Of a stretch of 64,000 nt of DNA, positions 34,858 to 42,176 are shown one piece after another. The stretch is from Bacillota bacterium (lineage in GTDB: Bacteria; Bacillota; Clostridia; Lachnospirales; Lachnospiraceae): positions 4,915 to 68,914 of the forward strand of contig JAEYPA010000183.1 of the NCBI GenBank assembly GCA_023411225.1, read 5' to 3'. Numbering within the stretch: the stretch's first letter is position 1; every line of letters begins with the position of its first letter. The notes beneath the pieces were generated by a model, which was not told the DNA's origin, ran no database searches, and saw nothing but the letters and a program-made list of their open reading frames with translations. Made by a program: the position numbers and the translations under genes.

Positions 34858-34886
34858 ATTCTATACTTTTAAGTCGTTTTTGTCAA
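34858..34886 (-). promoter_or_regulatory. Promoter of prfC
   Basis: On the minus strand TTGACA (34881-34886), 17-base spacer, TAGAAT (34858-34863), giving a leader of about 60 bases to the TTG start. Confidence 0.75.
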
Positions 34887-34943
34887 GGACAAAATGGCTT
34901 TGTCATGGCATTCCTTGCACGAGAGGAAAAAAATCAAAAATAA

Positions 34944-34990
34944 GAAAAGGATAGAAAATAGCATTTAACTATGCTCCTTTTCCATCCTTA
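34944..34990 (-). terminator. Terminator of the trigger-factor-like lipoprotein gene
   Basis: An imperfect long stem (AAGGATGGAAAA.GAGCAT / ATGCTA.TTTTCTATCCTT on the minus strand) followed by a T-rich stretch, 18 bases after the stop codon. Confidence 0.75.
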
Positions 34991-35007
34991 TACTACGAAC
35001 TTATTAT

Positions 35008-36198
35008 TTATTTAATGTTTGCATTATTTACTAGAAATGTTGTTACATTATCATATAAAATACTCTTTCGTAATGTGGTAGTTGTTAAATTACCATATTT
35101 ACCTTTCAAGTCATCTTCCGTTTTCATATTATTTGCATCCAAGACTTTTTTAAGTTCAGTCTGATACTGTTCATCAGTAACATCAAGACCTTCCTTCTTC
35201 GAAATACTCTCGAGTATCATTAACTGCTTCATATAAGCTTTAGCATCTTCTTGTCTTTCCTTATTAAACTCTTCCTCGGTTTTATTAATCTGTTTTAAAT
35301 AATCCTCTAAAGAAATGTTATAAGTTGAAGCAAGTTGTGTAACCATCTGTAATTTACTATTATAAGCATAGTAGGTAATCAAATCTTCAGGATATTCTTT
35401 TACTGTACAATTTGCAATAACTGCATTCCAAACAGCATCCTCTTCTTGTGACTTCTTATAGTCTTTTGCGGACTTTTCTAAAGCTTCTCTTACTTCCTTA
35501 CGATACTCCGCTACAGTCTTAGAAGTTGTGGATTGTTTCTTTACAAATGCATCATTTAACTCTGGAATTACAGTATTTTTAATTGAATCCAAGGTAATGG
35601 TAAATACAGCTGCTTTTCCTGCTAACTCTTTGCTTCCATAATTTTCAGGGAAGGTTACATTAATGTCAAACGTAGTTCCTGCTTTGTGACCAACAATTTG
35701 ATCCTCAAACCCATCTATAAATTGTTTAGATCCTAAAACTAAAGTTTGATCCTTAGCAGAGCCTCCGTCAAAAGCTTTTCCATTTACTTTACCAACAAAA
35801 TCTATTACAACCTGATCTCCATTAGCTGCTTTGTAACCTTTTGCTGTATCCTTATATGTGGCATTATCTTTTAAAGTTTTTTGAATTTGATCCTCGACAT
35901 CCTGATCTGTTACAGTTGCTTCTACAGCTTTTACAGAAACACCTTTATATTCACCTAGCGTTACATAACCACTTATGTCACGAGTCTGAAACTTAATTTC
36001 CTGTTCTTGCGTATAAATCTTCTCTGGCTTCTTTGTAGAATCTGCTGCAGCAGTCGCACTTGGTGATCCAGAAGCAGTTGCACTAGCTTCCGGTTTAGCT
36101 GATGTATCCGGTTTTACCTTATCAGTACTTTTGCTGCATGCAACCAGTGAAAGTCCCATGCATAAGGTTAATGCTGCTATTGTAAATTTAATTCTCAT
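35008..36198 (-). CDS. Trigger-factor-like FKBP peptidyl-prolyl isomerase, lipoprotein
   Basis: A 396-residue protein. The signal peptide ends in LVAC with lipid-anchor Cys21, then a Lys/Pro/Ala/Ser linker to about residue 60. An FKBP domain follows (NGDQVVIDFVGKVNGKAFDGG, FIDGFEDQIVGHKAG, VTFPENYGS), then a trigger-factor-type helical C-terminal domain (about 215-390). The ribosome-binding N-domain of cytoplasmic trigger factor is replaced by the lipoprotein leader. It therefore probably folds secreted proteins on the outer face of the membrane, functionally parallel to PrsA. It is a single gene with its own terminator. Confidence 0.88.
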   Translation of the reverse strand: MRIKFTIAALTLCMGLSLVACSKSTDKVKPDTSAKPEASATASGSPSATAAADSTKKPEKIYTQEQEIKFQTRDISGYVTLGEYKGVSVKAVEATVTDQDVEDQIQKTLKDNATYKDTAKGYKAANGDQVVIDFVGKVNGKAFDGGSAKDQTLVLGSKQFIDGFEDQIVGHKAGTTFDINVTFPENYGSKELAGKAAVFTITLDSIKNTVIPELNDAFVKKQSTTSKTVAEYRKEVREALEKSAKDYKKSQEEDAVWNAVIANCTVKEYPEDLITYYAYNSKLQMVTQLASTYNISLEDYLKQINKTEEEFNKERQEDAKAYMKQLMILESISKKEGLDVTDEQYQTELKKVLDANNMKTEDDLKGKYGNLTTTTLRKSILYDNVTTFLVNNANIK

Positions 36199-36345
36199 AA
36201 TCTTCCCTTCTCTTTCCTAATGTTTATCATCGATAACCGATGCAAATAACATTATAGCATTTTTTATATCATATTTTATTTAAAAAAGATAGTCCATTTC
36301 ATATTATTTCACTGTTTTTTCATATTTTAACAAGTTTTCAAAGAA

Positions 36346-36939
36346 TTATGCACCTAATACCTTTATTTGATGAAACACTAGAGTTGGATTACCTTTTGGT
36401 ATCATATTGCGTAATGTTTCTTCTACATAACTCCAATATATAATAATATTCTTCCCATACTCCAATTCACCTGCAAATCTTTTCTTTAACTGACAGCCAT
36501 AATCTATTATTTCTAGGGTTTCATCTCGTGTCAGAAATTCTTCCTCCCCAAAAATCTCTAGATCTTCCTCTCGAAATAACAGAGTTTCATCCACTCTGTG
36601 CTTTTTCTTAAGGTTTTCAATTTTCCCCTCAACTGCCTCAATGGCGACCCGCTCATAGGTCATATCTATGGTTCCGCTTTTTGAAGCAGTAAAATAAGGA
36701 TAACAAAGAAGCATCCTATGTCTCTCCAAAGTCTCATATTGGGATTTAATATAGTCCATGGCTTCACTGGCTGTAATACCTATTTTACCGTAAATATAAC
36801 CTTTTACACCATAAAATGGCTCATTTTTTACTGTCCATAAAATAGAATCATCCAACCTAGTAGCTGTCTGGCACTGCGTCCAAGGAATGGTGGGCAAATC
36901 TAAATAGTCAAGGATATAACAATTTTGTAGCACATACAT
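36346..36939 (-). CDS. Unrecognised 197-residue protein
   Basis: A soluble, slightly acidic protein starting MYVLQNCYILDYLDLP with an AAAGGAG ribosome binding site. No signal peptide or membrane segment is seen. Middle residues 110-150 are rich in Lys and Glu, and aromatic residues (Y, W, F) are frequent. I do not recognise the family. It lies between a secreted foldase gene and the AEC permease gene, with 85 bases or more to each, and no operon partner is obvious. It looks real on ribosome binding site, length and coding pattern. Confidence 0.6.
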   Translation of the reverse strand: MYVLQNCYILDYLDLPTIPWTQCQTATRLDDSILWTVKNEPFYGVKGYIYGKIGITASEAMDYIKSQYETLERHRMLLCYPYFTASKSGTIDMTYERVAIEAVEGKIENLKKKHRVDETLLFREEDLEIFGEEEFLTRDETLEIIDYGCQLKKRFAGELEYGKNIIIYWSYVEETLRNMIPKGNPTLVFHQIKVLGA

Positions 36940-37060
36940 ACTATTCTCCTTTACGATTTAGCTAATTGGTGATTACTATTTAGTATTCCTCTTTCCTATA
37001 TACGTATGCCGAATCATGTTAGTATTATGTGTTAATACAGTTACATCTTAACATTTTATT

Positions 37061-37987
37061 TTATAAAATAAGAGCTGCTAAAATTGGAATAGAACCAAGT
37101 GATAACAGAGTAGTAATAAAGTTTGCCTTAGCCACTGTGACAGAATCGCCTCCGTATTCATTGGCAATCAATGTAACGTTGGCAGCTACCGGCATAGCAG
37201 AGATTACTACCATAACGTTTAGCAACATGGTATCTGTTATAAAGAAACGGAATACGAACCAGACCGCAATTGGAAATAGAAGCAGACGTAAAATAGTATA
37301 TACATACATTTTCCAATCCAGAAATACATCCTTCACCGGTACAAAAGAAAGATTTAAGCCTATTGTTATCATAGCCAATGGCGTTGTAATCGCACTGACC
37401 AGAGACATAGTCTCATTTACCACATAAGGCGTCTTTATTCCTGCAAAATAGATTATTAATGTTATTATCGAAGCAATTACAACAGGATTTAGTATTTTTT
37501 TTAGATTTATTTGACCCTTACTTCCTTCCTTATCCCCTGAAAGTAGTAAGATTCCATACGTATATATCAATATATTAAAAGGTATGATAAAGATAGCCAC
37601 ATAAAAGATTGCCTCTGGTCCATACAATGCATTAATTACCGGAATACCCATAAACCCACAATTAGAAAAACAATATAGGGCTTCATAGGTCTTCCTGTTT
37701 TTCCTAGTAAAGGGTATTGCAAAGGTAAATACTTTTGCCAAAATTGGTATTACTATATAAAACAAGCTTGATAATCCTATGATAATTAAGGTATAGCTTT
37801 TACTTCCAGCAATCTGACCACTTGTAACAGTATTAACAATTAATGCCGGATTAGCAACATAAATGACAGTCCGAGAAAGTGTTTGACTACTCTCCTTAGA
37901 AAACAATTTGACCTTTCCACAAATGTAGCCAATGGCTAGCAATAAAAACAAAACAATCATTTGATTTATAACCTGCGTCATGTCCAT
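37061..37987 (-). CDS. AEC family transporter (auxin efflux carrier-like)
   Basis: A 308-residue membrane protein with ten predicted helices. The N-terminal QMIVLFLLLAIGYICGKVKLF segment (cited in parts), the NCGFMGIPVINALYG motif near residue 105 and the C-terminal AMPVAANVTLIANEYGGD near 270 identify the AEC/MleP-type family. Such carriers export or exchange organic acids such as malate. The central cytoplasmic loop (GDKEGSKGQINLKKILNP) divides two 5-helix halves. Monocistronic; the substrate is unknown. Confidence 0.88.
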   Translation of the reverse strand: MDMTQVINQMIVLFLLLAIGYICGKVKLFSKESSQTLSRTVIYVANPALIVNTVTSGQIAGSKSYTLIIIGLSSLFYIVIPILAKVFTFAIPFTRKNRKTYEALYCFSNCGFMGIPVINALYGPEAIFYVAIFIIPFNILIYTYGILLLSGDKEGSKGQINLKKILNPVVIASIITLIIYFAGIKTPYVVNETMSLVSAITTPLAMITIGLNLSFVPVKDVFLDWKMYVYTILRLLLFPIAVWFVFRFFITDTMLLNVMVVISAMPVAANVTLIANEYGGDSVTVAKANFITTLLSLGSIPILAALIL

Positions 37988-38165
37988 CTTTTCATTATCC
38001 TTTCGTATCTAATCACTAGATAATTTCTATTAATATTAGTGTTTGTGCAAATGTATTAATTAACAATACATGAAGTTAATAAATATATCAAGATGATTTT
38101 GTATCAAATATATAAGAAACTACATACTATAGTATAATTGATGCAGCATAAATGCTGACGGATTA
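37988..38165. other. Upstream gap between AEC gene and ribU leader
   Basis: AT-rich divergent region. It has a small inverted repeat ATGTATT/AATACAT around 38050. No ORF or further structure is supported. The rest of the 501-base gap (38166-38488) is the ribU promoter, riboswitch and terminator listed separately. Confidence 0.4.
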
Positions 38166-38194
38166 TTGACATATCTGTCACTTTATCGTATACT
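38166..38194 (+). promoter_or_regulatory. Promoter of the FMN riboswitch-ribU unit
   Basis: TTGACA (38166-38171), 17-base spacer, TATACT (38189-38194), about 40 bases upstream of the riboswitch. Close to the sigma-A consensus. Confidence 0.8.
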
Positions 38195-38234
38195 AGACAC
38201 GAAATGAAAAGCATAAGCTTATCATAACTAAATA

Positions 38235-38347
38235 AGTTCTTCGGGGTAGGGTGAAAGTCCCAACCGGCGGTAATAGTCCGCGACCCACATAGGTGGCTGA
38301 TTTGGTGCAATTCCAAAACCGACAGTAAAGTCTGGATGAGAGAAGAT
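38235..38347 (+). ncRNA. FMN riboswitch (RFN element)
   Basis: The conserved RFN blocks are all visible in order: TTCGGGGTAGGGTGAAA, TCCCAACCGGCGGTAA, AGTCCGCGACCC, GGTGCAATTCC, ACCGACAGTAAAGTC and GGATGAGAGAAG. It binds FMN, and the adjoining terminator (38361-38388) makes it a transcriptional OFF switch. It controls the riboflavin ECF S component ribU downstream. The variable arm (CACATAGGTG) is short. Confidence 0.97.
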
Positions 38348-38360
38348 ATCGTGAATGTTT

Positions 38361-38388
38361 ACCTCGGAATATTTTTCCGAGGTTTTTT
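38361..38388 (+). terminator. Riboswitch-controlled terminator before ribU
   Basis: ACCTCGGAA / TTCCGAGGT hairpin followed by TTTTTT, 14 bases after the FMN aptamer. It forms the expression platform; an antiterminator would pair the left arm with aptamer sequence when FMN is low. Confidence 0.9.
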
Positions 38389-38488
38389 ACATATCACCAC
38401 CCGAAGATTACTTTTCTATATATAGGATGGGGAAGTAATCTTTTCTTCTTAATTAGAACTTTAAACTCATGATTATAGGAGGCTTGTC

Positions 38489-39154
38489 ATGAAAACAAAC
38501 AAATTATTTTCCACAAGAAATCTGGTATTAATGGGTATGATGTCTGCATTGGCCACTGTACTAATGTTTATCTCTTTCCCTGTACCTTTTGCTCCACCAT
38601 TTTATAAGGTGGATGTCAGCGATCTGCCAATTATGATTGGTTCTTTTGTCATCAGTCCCTTGGCTGGTATTATTATGGAGTTCTTGAAGAATCTCCTTCA
38701 TATTATCGTATCAGGTTCTGATACCGGTGGTATTGGAGAGTTAGCAAACTTTATATCAGGTTCCATTTTTGTATTTACTGCTGCTGTGATTTATAAGCAC
38801 AAAAAAACCAAGAAGACAGCTATTCTCAGTCTTATTATTGCCACCATATTCATGAGTGTTGCATCCTGTTTCATCAATGCTTATCTTACCTTACCTGCTT
38901 ACATCGGAACCTCGGGTGGAAAACTGACTATGGATGGTATTGTTGCTGCCGGAAAAGAAAAAAATAACTTAGTTCATAACCTATATTCCTTCCTAATATT
39001 TGCTGTTTTACCATTTAATCTTTTAAAATGTACCATTGTCTCTACTATAACTACTGTCCTATACAAGTATGTCTCTCCTCTTCTTAAGGGAAGTACATCA
39101 ATACGACGTACCCAAACCTCAACCACCATGCATAAAAAACAATCCAATCTATAA
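38489..39154 (+). CDS. ribU: Riboflavin ECF transporter S component RibU
   Basis: A 221-residue membrane protein with about six helices. ARNLVLMGMMSALATVLMFI-like and PFAPPFYKVDVSDLPIMIGSF-like segments (the sequence starts the first with T-R-N) near residues 9-50 are RibU hallmarks, as is GGIGELANFISG near 85. It binds riboflavin for import by a shared EcfAA'T module encoded elsewhere. Placement directly behind an FMN riboswitch makes the substrate nearly certain. The start has AGGAGG 7 bases upstream. The C-terminus is Ser/Thr/Arg-rich. Confidence 0.95.
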   Translation: MKTNKLFSTRNLVLMGMMSALATVLMFISFPVPFAPPFYKVDVSDLPIMIGSFVISPLAGIIMEFLKNLLHIIVSGSDTGGIGELANFISGSIFVFTAAVIYKHKKTKKTAILSLIIATIFMSVASCFINAYLTLPAYIGTSGGKLTMDGIVAAGKEKNNLVHNLYSFLIFAVLPFNLLKCTIVSTITTVLYKYVSPLLKGSTSIRRTQTSTTMHKKQSNL

Positions 39155-39160
39155 AGATAC

Positions 39161-39199
39161 GGCTGCCCCTCATTTGACACATTGACGGACAGCCTTTTT
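39161..39199 (+). terminator. Terminator of ribU
   Basis: GGCTGCCCCTCA / TGACGGACAGCC with small mismatches, followed by TTTTT, 7 bases after the stop codon. Confidence 0.85.
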
Positions 39200-39243
39200 C
39201 ATCTTGAATATTCCTAGGAATTCCTGTACAATTAAAGAAAGTT

Positions 39244-39271
39244 TTGTATATTACAAATAAAGTCTTATAAT
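39244..39271 (+). promoter_or_regulatory. Promoter of the EAL-solenoid gene
   Basis: TTGTAT (39244-39249), 16-base spacer, TATAAT (39266-39271), giving a leader of about 40 bases to the ATG at 39320. Confidence 0.65.
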
Positions 39272-39319
39272 TTTTTATATCTATTACAAATATATGAGGT
39301 GTACATTTGGGGGATTAGC

Positions 39320-42091
39320 ATGATTAGAAAATTACAGAGTAAATTGTATCATAATGTTATATGTCATTCTCTTTTATTTACGATTGGTCTATGTTTACTA
39401 ATCATTGGGCTTTTTTATAACTATGACCACTCTACTCTAAGCTCTGTTCAACAGACAGTATTCACCATTTCATTAGTTCTATTGTCATGTGCAATGGTCT
39501 TTATGTTTTTGATTATTTCCATTTGTATTAAATTTAATAAATCAAGACAATTACAACATGATTCTCTATTAAAAGATTTTAGTGAATATGATGTAGAAAC
39601 AGGCCTCTTGTACCCTGAAGTATTTTACAAAAAAGTAAAAGATTATACACTCGTATCTTCTCAACTTGCATGCATGGTAGCCTTTCATGCAGAGAATATT
39701 GAACAGTTTTCTCGCATTCAAGAGAATTCTACACCTCCCATTACTTCTATTACTAATATCTTTCTTCCAAGTGCAAAAGAAACATTTTTTAGTGCTCTAA
39801 AATCAAAACATGAATACTTAGTATTCATTCATGGATATGATAAAACAACTACCTTAGATATGATTGAAACTATGCATCAGGATGTCAAATCTGAGCTTCT
39901 AAAACTATTTAACGTGGATAGTTTATGCTCTGTAGAATGTGGCTATGCCTGGTATCCATCTCAGGGAAAGACACTGAATGAACTTATTACCAATGCCAAC
40001 TTTGCATTGTTTGAAGCCATTTGTTTTAATAAAGAAGAGAAAAATGAGTTTACTCCATCTTCCTATCAGAAACAAAAAATGGAGTTTAAACGTAACGACC
40101 GATTCGAACAACTTATGAACTCAAATTGCTTTCACTATCATTTTCAGCCAATTATTTCTGCAAAAAATGGTGAAATATATGGTTATGAAGCTCTTATGAG
40201 AACTGATGAGAAAATCGGCTTGAATCCAATAGAGATTCTAGAAATTGCAGAGCGACAAAATAGACTTTATGAAATCGAATACTATACTTTCTTTAATATA
40301 ATGAAATTGTATAAGGAAAAATATTCTTCCTTCGAAGATAGATACCTATTTATTAATTGCTTACCAAATCAATTATTAACAAAAGAGGATTTTGATTTAC
40401 TCTATAAAAAATACAAAAATTATACCCAGAAAATTGTTGTAGAAGCTTCTGAAATCTATGTACATTCAGAAGAAGATCATCTCTTACTCGTAGAACGTCT
40501 TAACACATTAGGGGTTCAGCTGGCGTTAGATGATTACGGTTCAGGATATGGCAATGAATTGAACCTGCTAAAATATAACCCTAAATTTATAAAGATAGAC
40601 CGCCGTTTGATTTCCAACATCGACAATGATGAAAGAAAGAGGCATCTGGTATCCAACATTATCGAATTTGCTAAACTCCATGGTATGATATCCTTAGCTG
40701 AGGGTATAGAAACCTTTAAGGAATTACATACTGTTATCTTCCTGGGAGTTGATTTGCTTCAAGGCTTTTATTTATATCGTCCAAATCCTGAATTAATGAC
40801 TGAACTACCTAAAAGACAGAAGAATGAAATCAATGCAATCAATCTCAAGTATTTAAAAAGCATTGCAAATTATGAGACCTATATTGCTGATGAGGATGTC
40901 GAACTTGAGGTGCCTGCTCTCAGTAATGATAATTTTTCAACCTTGTTAATTAACACAGATACCCTTAAATTAAATGGGGATGCCTCTACCACTTTTGTTT
41001 TTACAATCACAATTCCAGACAATTCAAAAGTAACTCTGGAGCTACAGAATATAAATATCAGTAGTCCGAAGAATCCTTGTATTAATATTGGGCGTAACTG
41101 TCAGGTAGAGTTAAAGCTATCAGGGAACAATTTTCTTACAGGCCAGGGAATTCTGGTTCCAGAATCCTCTAAACTAAATATAACCGGCCATGGTAACCTA
41201 ACCATACGGACAAATGCTCAAAACAGCATTGGAATAGGTGAATCTCCATTTAATACTTTTGGTTCTATCACTATTAATATAAGTGGAAAACTTGCTGTAC
41301 ATAATGAAAAGGAAAATGCCATTTGTATCGGTGGTGGAAAAGGGAAAGCAACTTCCAAGATTGAACTGTTAAATGGTCACTATATACTCTCCACTGACGG
41401 AGTTATTGCAATTGCTGTAGGTTGTATCGATGGACAGGCTAACATTGAACTAGGTAAAATATCCATGAAAATTCATTCTAATGGAACAAACAGCCTTGGT
41501 ATTGGTTGTCTCAATGGAAGCCTAAACCTCTCTTCCTATGCTGACATCACTATGAAGCTAACTGGACAAAACAGTTGTTGTATTGGAGTACTTTCAACTC
41601 AAAAAGGTAGCATAATACTCCTTGATAGTATCATTAGAATAAAGTTAAACGCCAGAGAAGGATGCGCCATTGGTTCTCTAAATGGCAGTATGTATATAAG
41701 AATGGCTGTACAGGAATGTATTTGTCTGATTCAAGGTATTCATATGTGTGGAATTGGGAATTATATGGGTTCCGGAGTAACAGAGATACAAAAGGGTGCT
41801 ATATCTGTCAAATTAGCGGCAGCTAATAAATTATACCTTGGAAGCCAAAACGGCCCTCTTCTTATTAATGGTGGCAATATTAACTGTCCAATCAATAAAT
41901 CAATAAAACCTATTAACAAATATAGAATTCCTCTACGGCATTATAAATTTACAAATGGCAATACCTTTTCTGAACATATAGAAATCGATAATCTAGCTTA
42001 TGAATATGAAGCTCATACAACAGACTACATAAAGGAACTAAATGTCTACTTACCAGAATTCCGAGAATACGAACAATTTTTATGTGATTAA
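39320..42091 (+). CDS. Membrane c-di-GMP phosphodiesterase: degenerate GGDEF + EAL + C-terminal repeat solenoid
   Basis: A 923-residue protein. Two membrane helices (about 14-34 and 47-71) leave nearly everything in the cytoplasm. Residues 85-235 resemble a GGDEF domain (YDVETGLLYPEVFYKKV like DxLTGLxNRxxF) without the GGDEF motif. The EAL domain (about 255-490) keeps catalytic and metal residues E290 (YEALMR), N346, E375/E378, D404-D405 (DDYGSGYG), K425, E461 (AEGIET) and Q481, so it should be an active phosphodiesterase. Residues about 545-860 carry eight or nine repeats of roughly 29 residues around xxIGxG/CIGxG, probably a right-handed beta-helix. I chose ATG 39320 (GGGGGA 6 bases upstream) over GTG 39299. 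The solenoid on a c-di-GMP enzyme is unusual. Confidence 0.88.
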   Translation: MIRKLQSKLYHNVICHSLLFTIGLCLLIIGLFYNYDHSTLSSVQQTVFTISLVLLSCAMVFMFLIISICIKFNKSRQLQHDSLLKDFSEYDVETGLLYPEVFYKKVKDYTLVSSQLACMVAFHAENIEQFSRIQENSTPPITSITNIFLPSAKETFFSALKSKHEYLVFIHGYDKTTTLDMIETMHQDVKSELLKLFNVDSLCSVECGYAWYPSQGKTLNELITNANFALFEAICFNKEEKNEFTPSSYQKQKMEFKRNDRFEQLMNSNCFHYHFQPIISAKNGEIYGYEALMRTDEKIGLNPIEILEIAERQNRLYEIEYYTFFNIMKLYKEKYSSFEDRYLFINCLPNQLLTKEDFDLLYKKYKNYTQKIVVEASEIYVHSEEDHLLLVERLNTLGVQLALDDYGSGYGNELNLLKYNPKFIKIDRRLISNIDNDERKRHLVSNIIEFAKLHGMISLAEGIETFKELHTVIFLGVDLLQGFYLYRPNPELMTELPKRQKNEINAINLKYLKSIANYETYIADEDVELEVPALSNDNFSTLLINTDTLKLNGDASTTFVFTITIPDNSKVTLELQNINISSPKNPCINIGRNCQVELKLSGNNFLTGQGILVPESSKLNITGHGNLTIRTNAQNSIGIGESPFNTFGSITINISGKLAVHNEKENAICIGGGKGKATSKIELLNGHYILSTDGVIAIAVGCIDGQANIELGKISMKIHSNGTNSLGIGCLNGSLNLSSYADITMKLTGQNSCCIGVLSTQKGSIILLDSIIRIKLNAREGCAIGSLNGSMYIRMAVQECICLIQGIHMCGIGNYMGSGVTEIQKGAISVKLAAANKLYLGSQNGPLLINGGNINCPINKSIKPINKYRIPLRHYKFTNGNTFSEHIEIDNLAYEYEAHTTDYIKELNVYLPEFREYEQFLCD

Positions 42092-42101
42092 CATTAAAAT
42101 A

Positions 42102-42147
42102 AAGAACAGGGGTGCACTTCAAAATTGCAGCCCTGTTCTTATTTTTT
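42102..42147. terminator. Bidirectional terminator between EAL and LTA-synthase-like genes
   Basis: AAGAACAGGG / CCCTGTTCTT stem with an inner TGCA/TGCA pairing, followed by ATTTTTT on the plus strand. The genes are convergent. Confidence 0.85.
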
Positions 42148-42176
42148 ACTGTTACGGGAAATACACCCACAAATCA

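Noticed and set aside
38104..38316. 70-codon minus-strand ORF over the FMN riboswitch
   Set aside because: It overlaps conserved RFN sequence and the ribU promoter and has no coding features.
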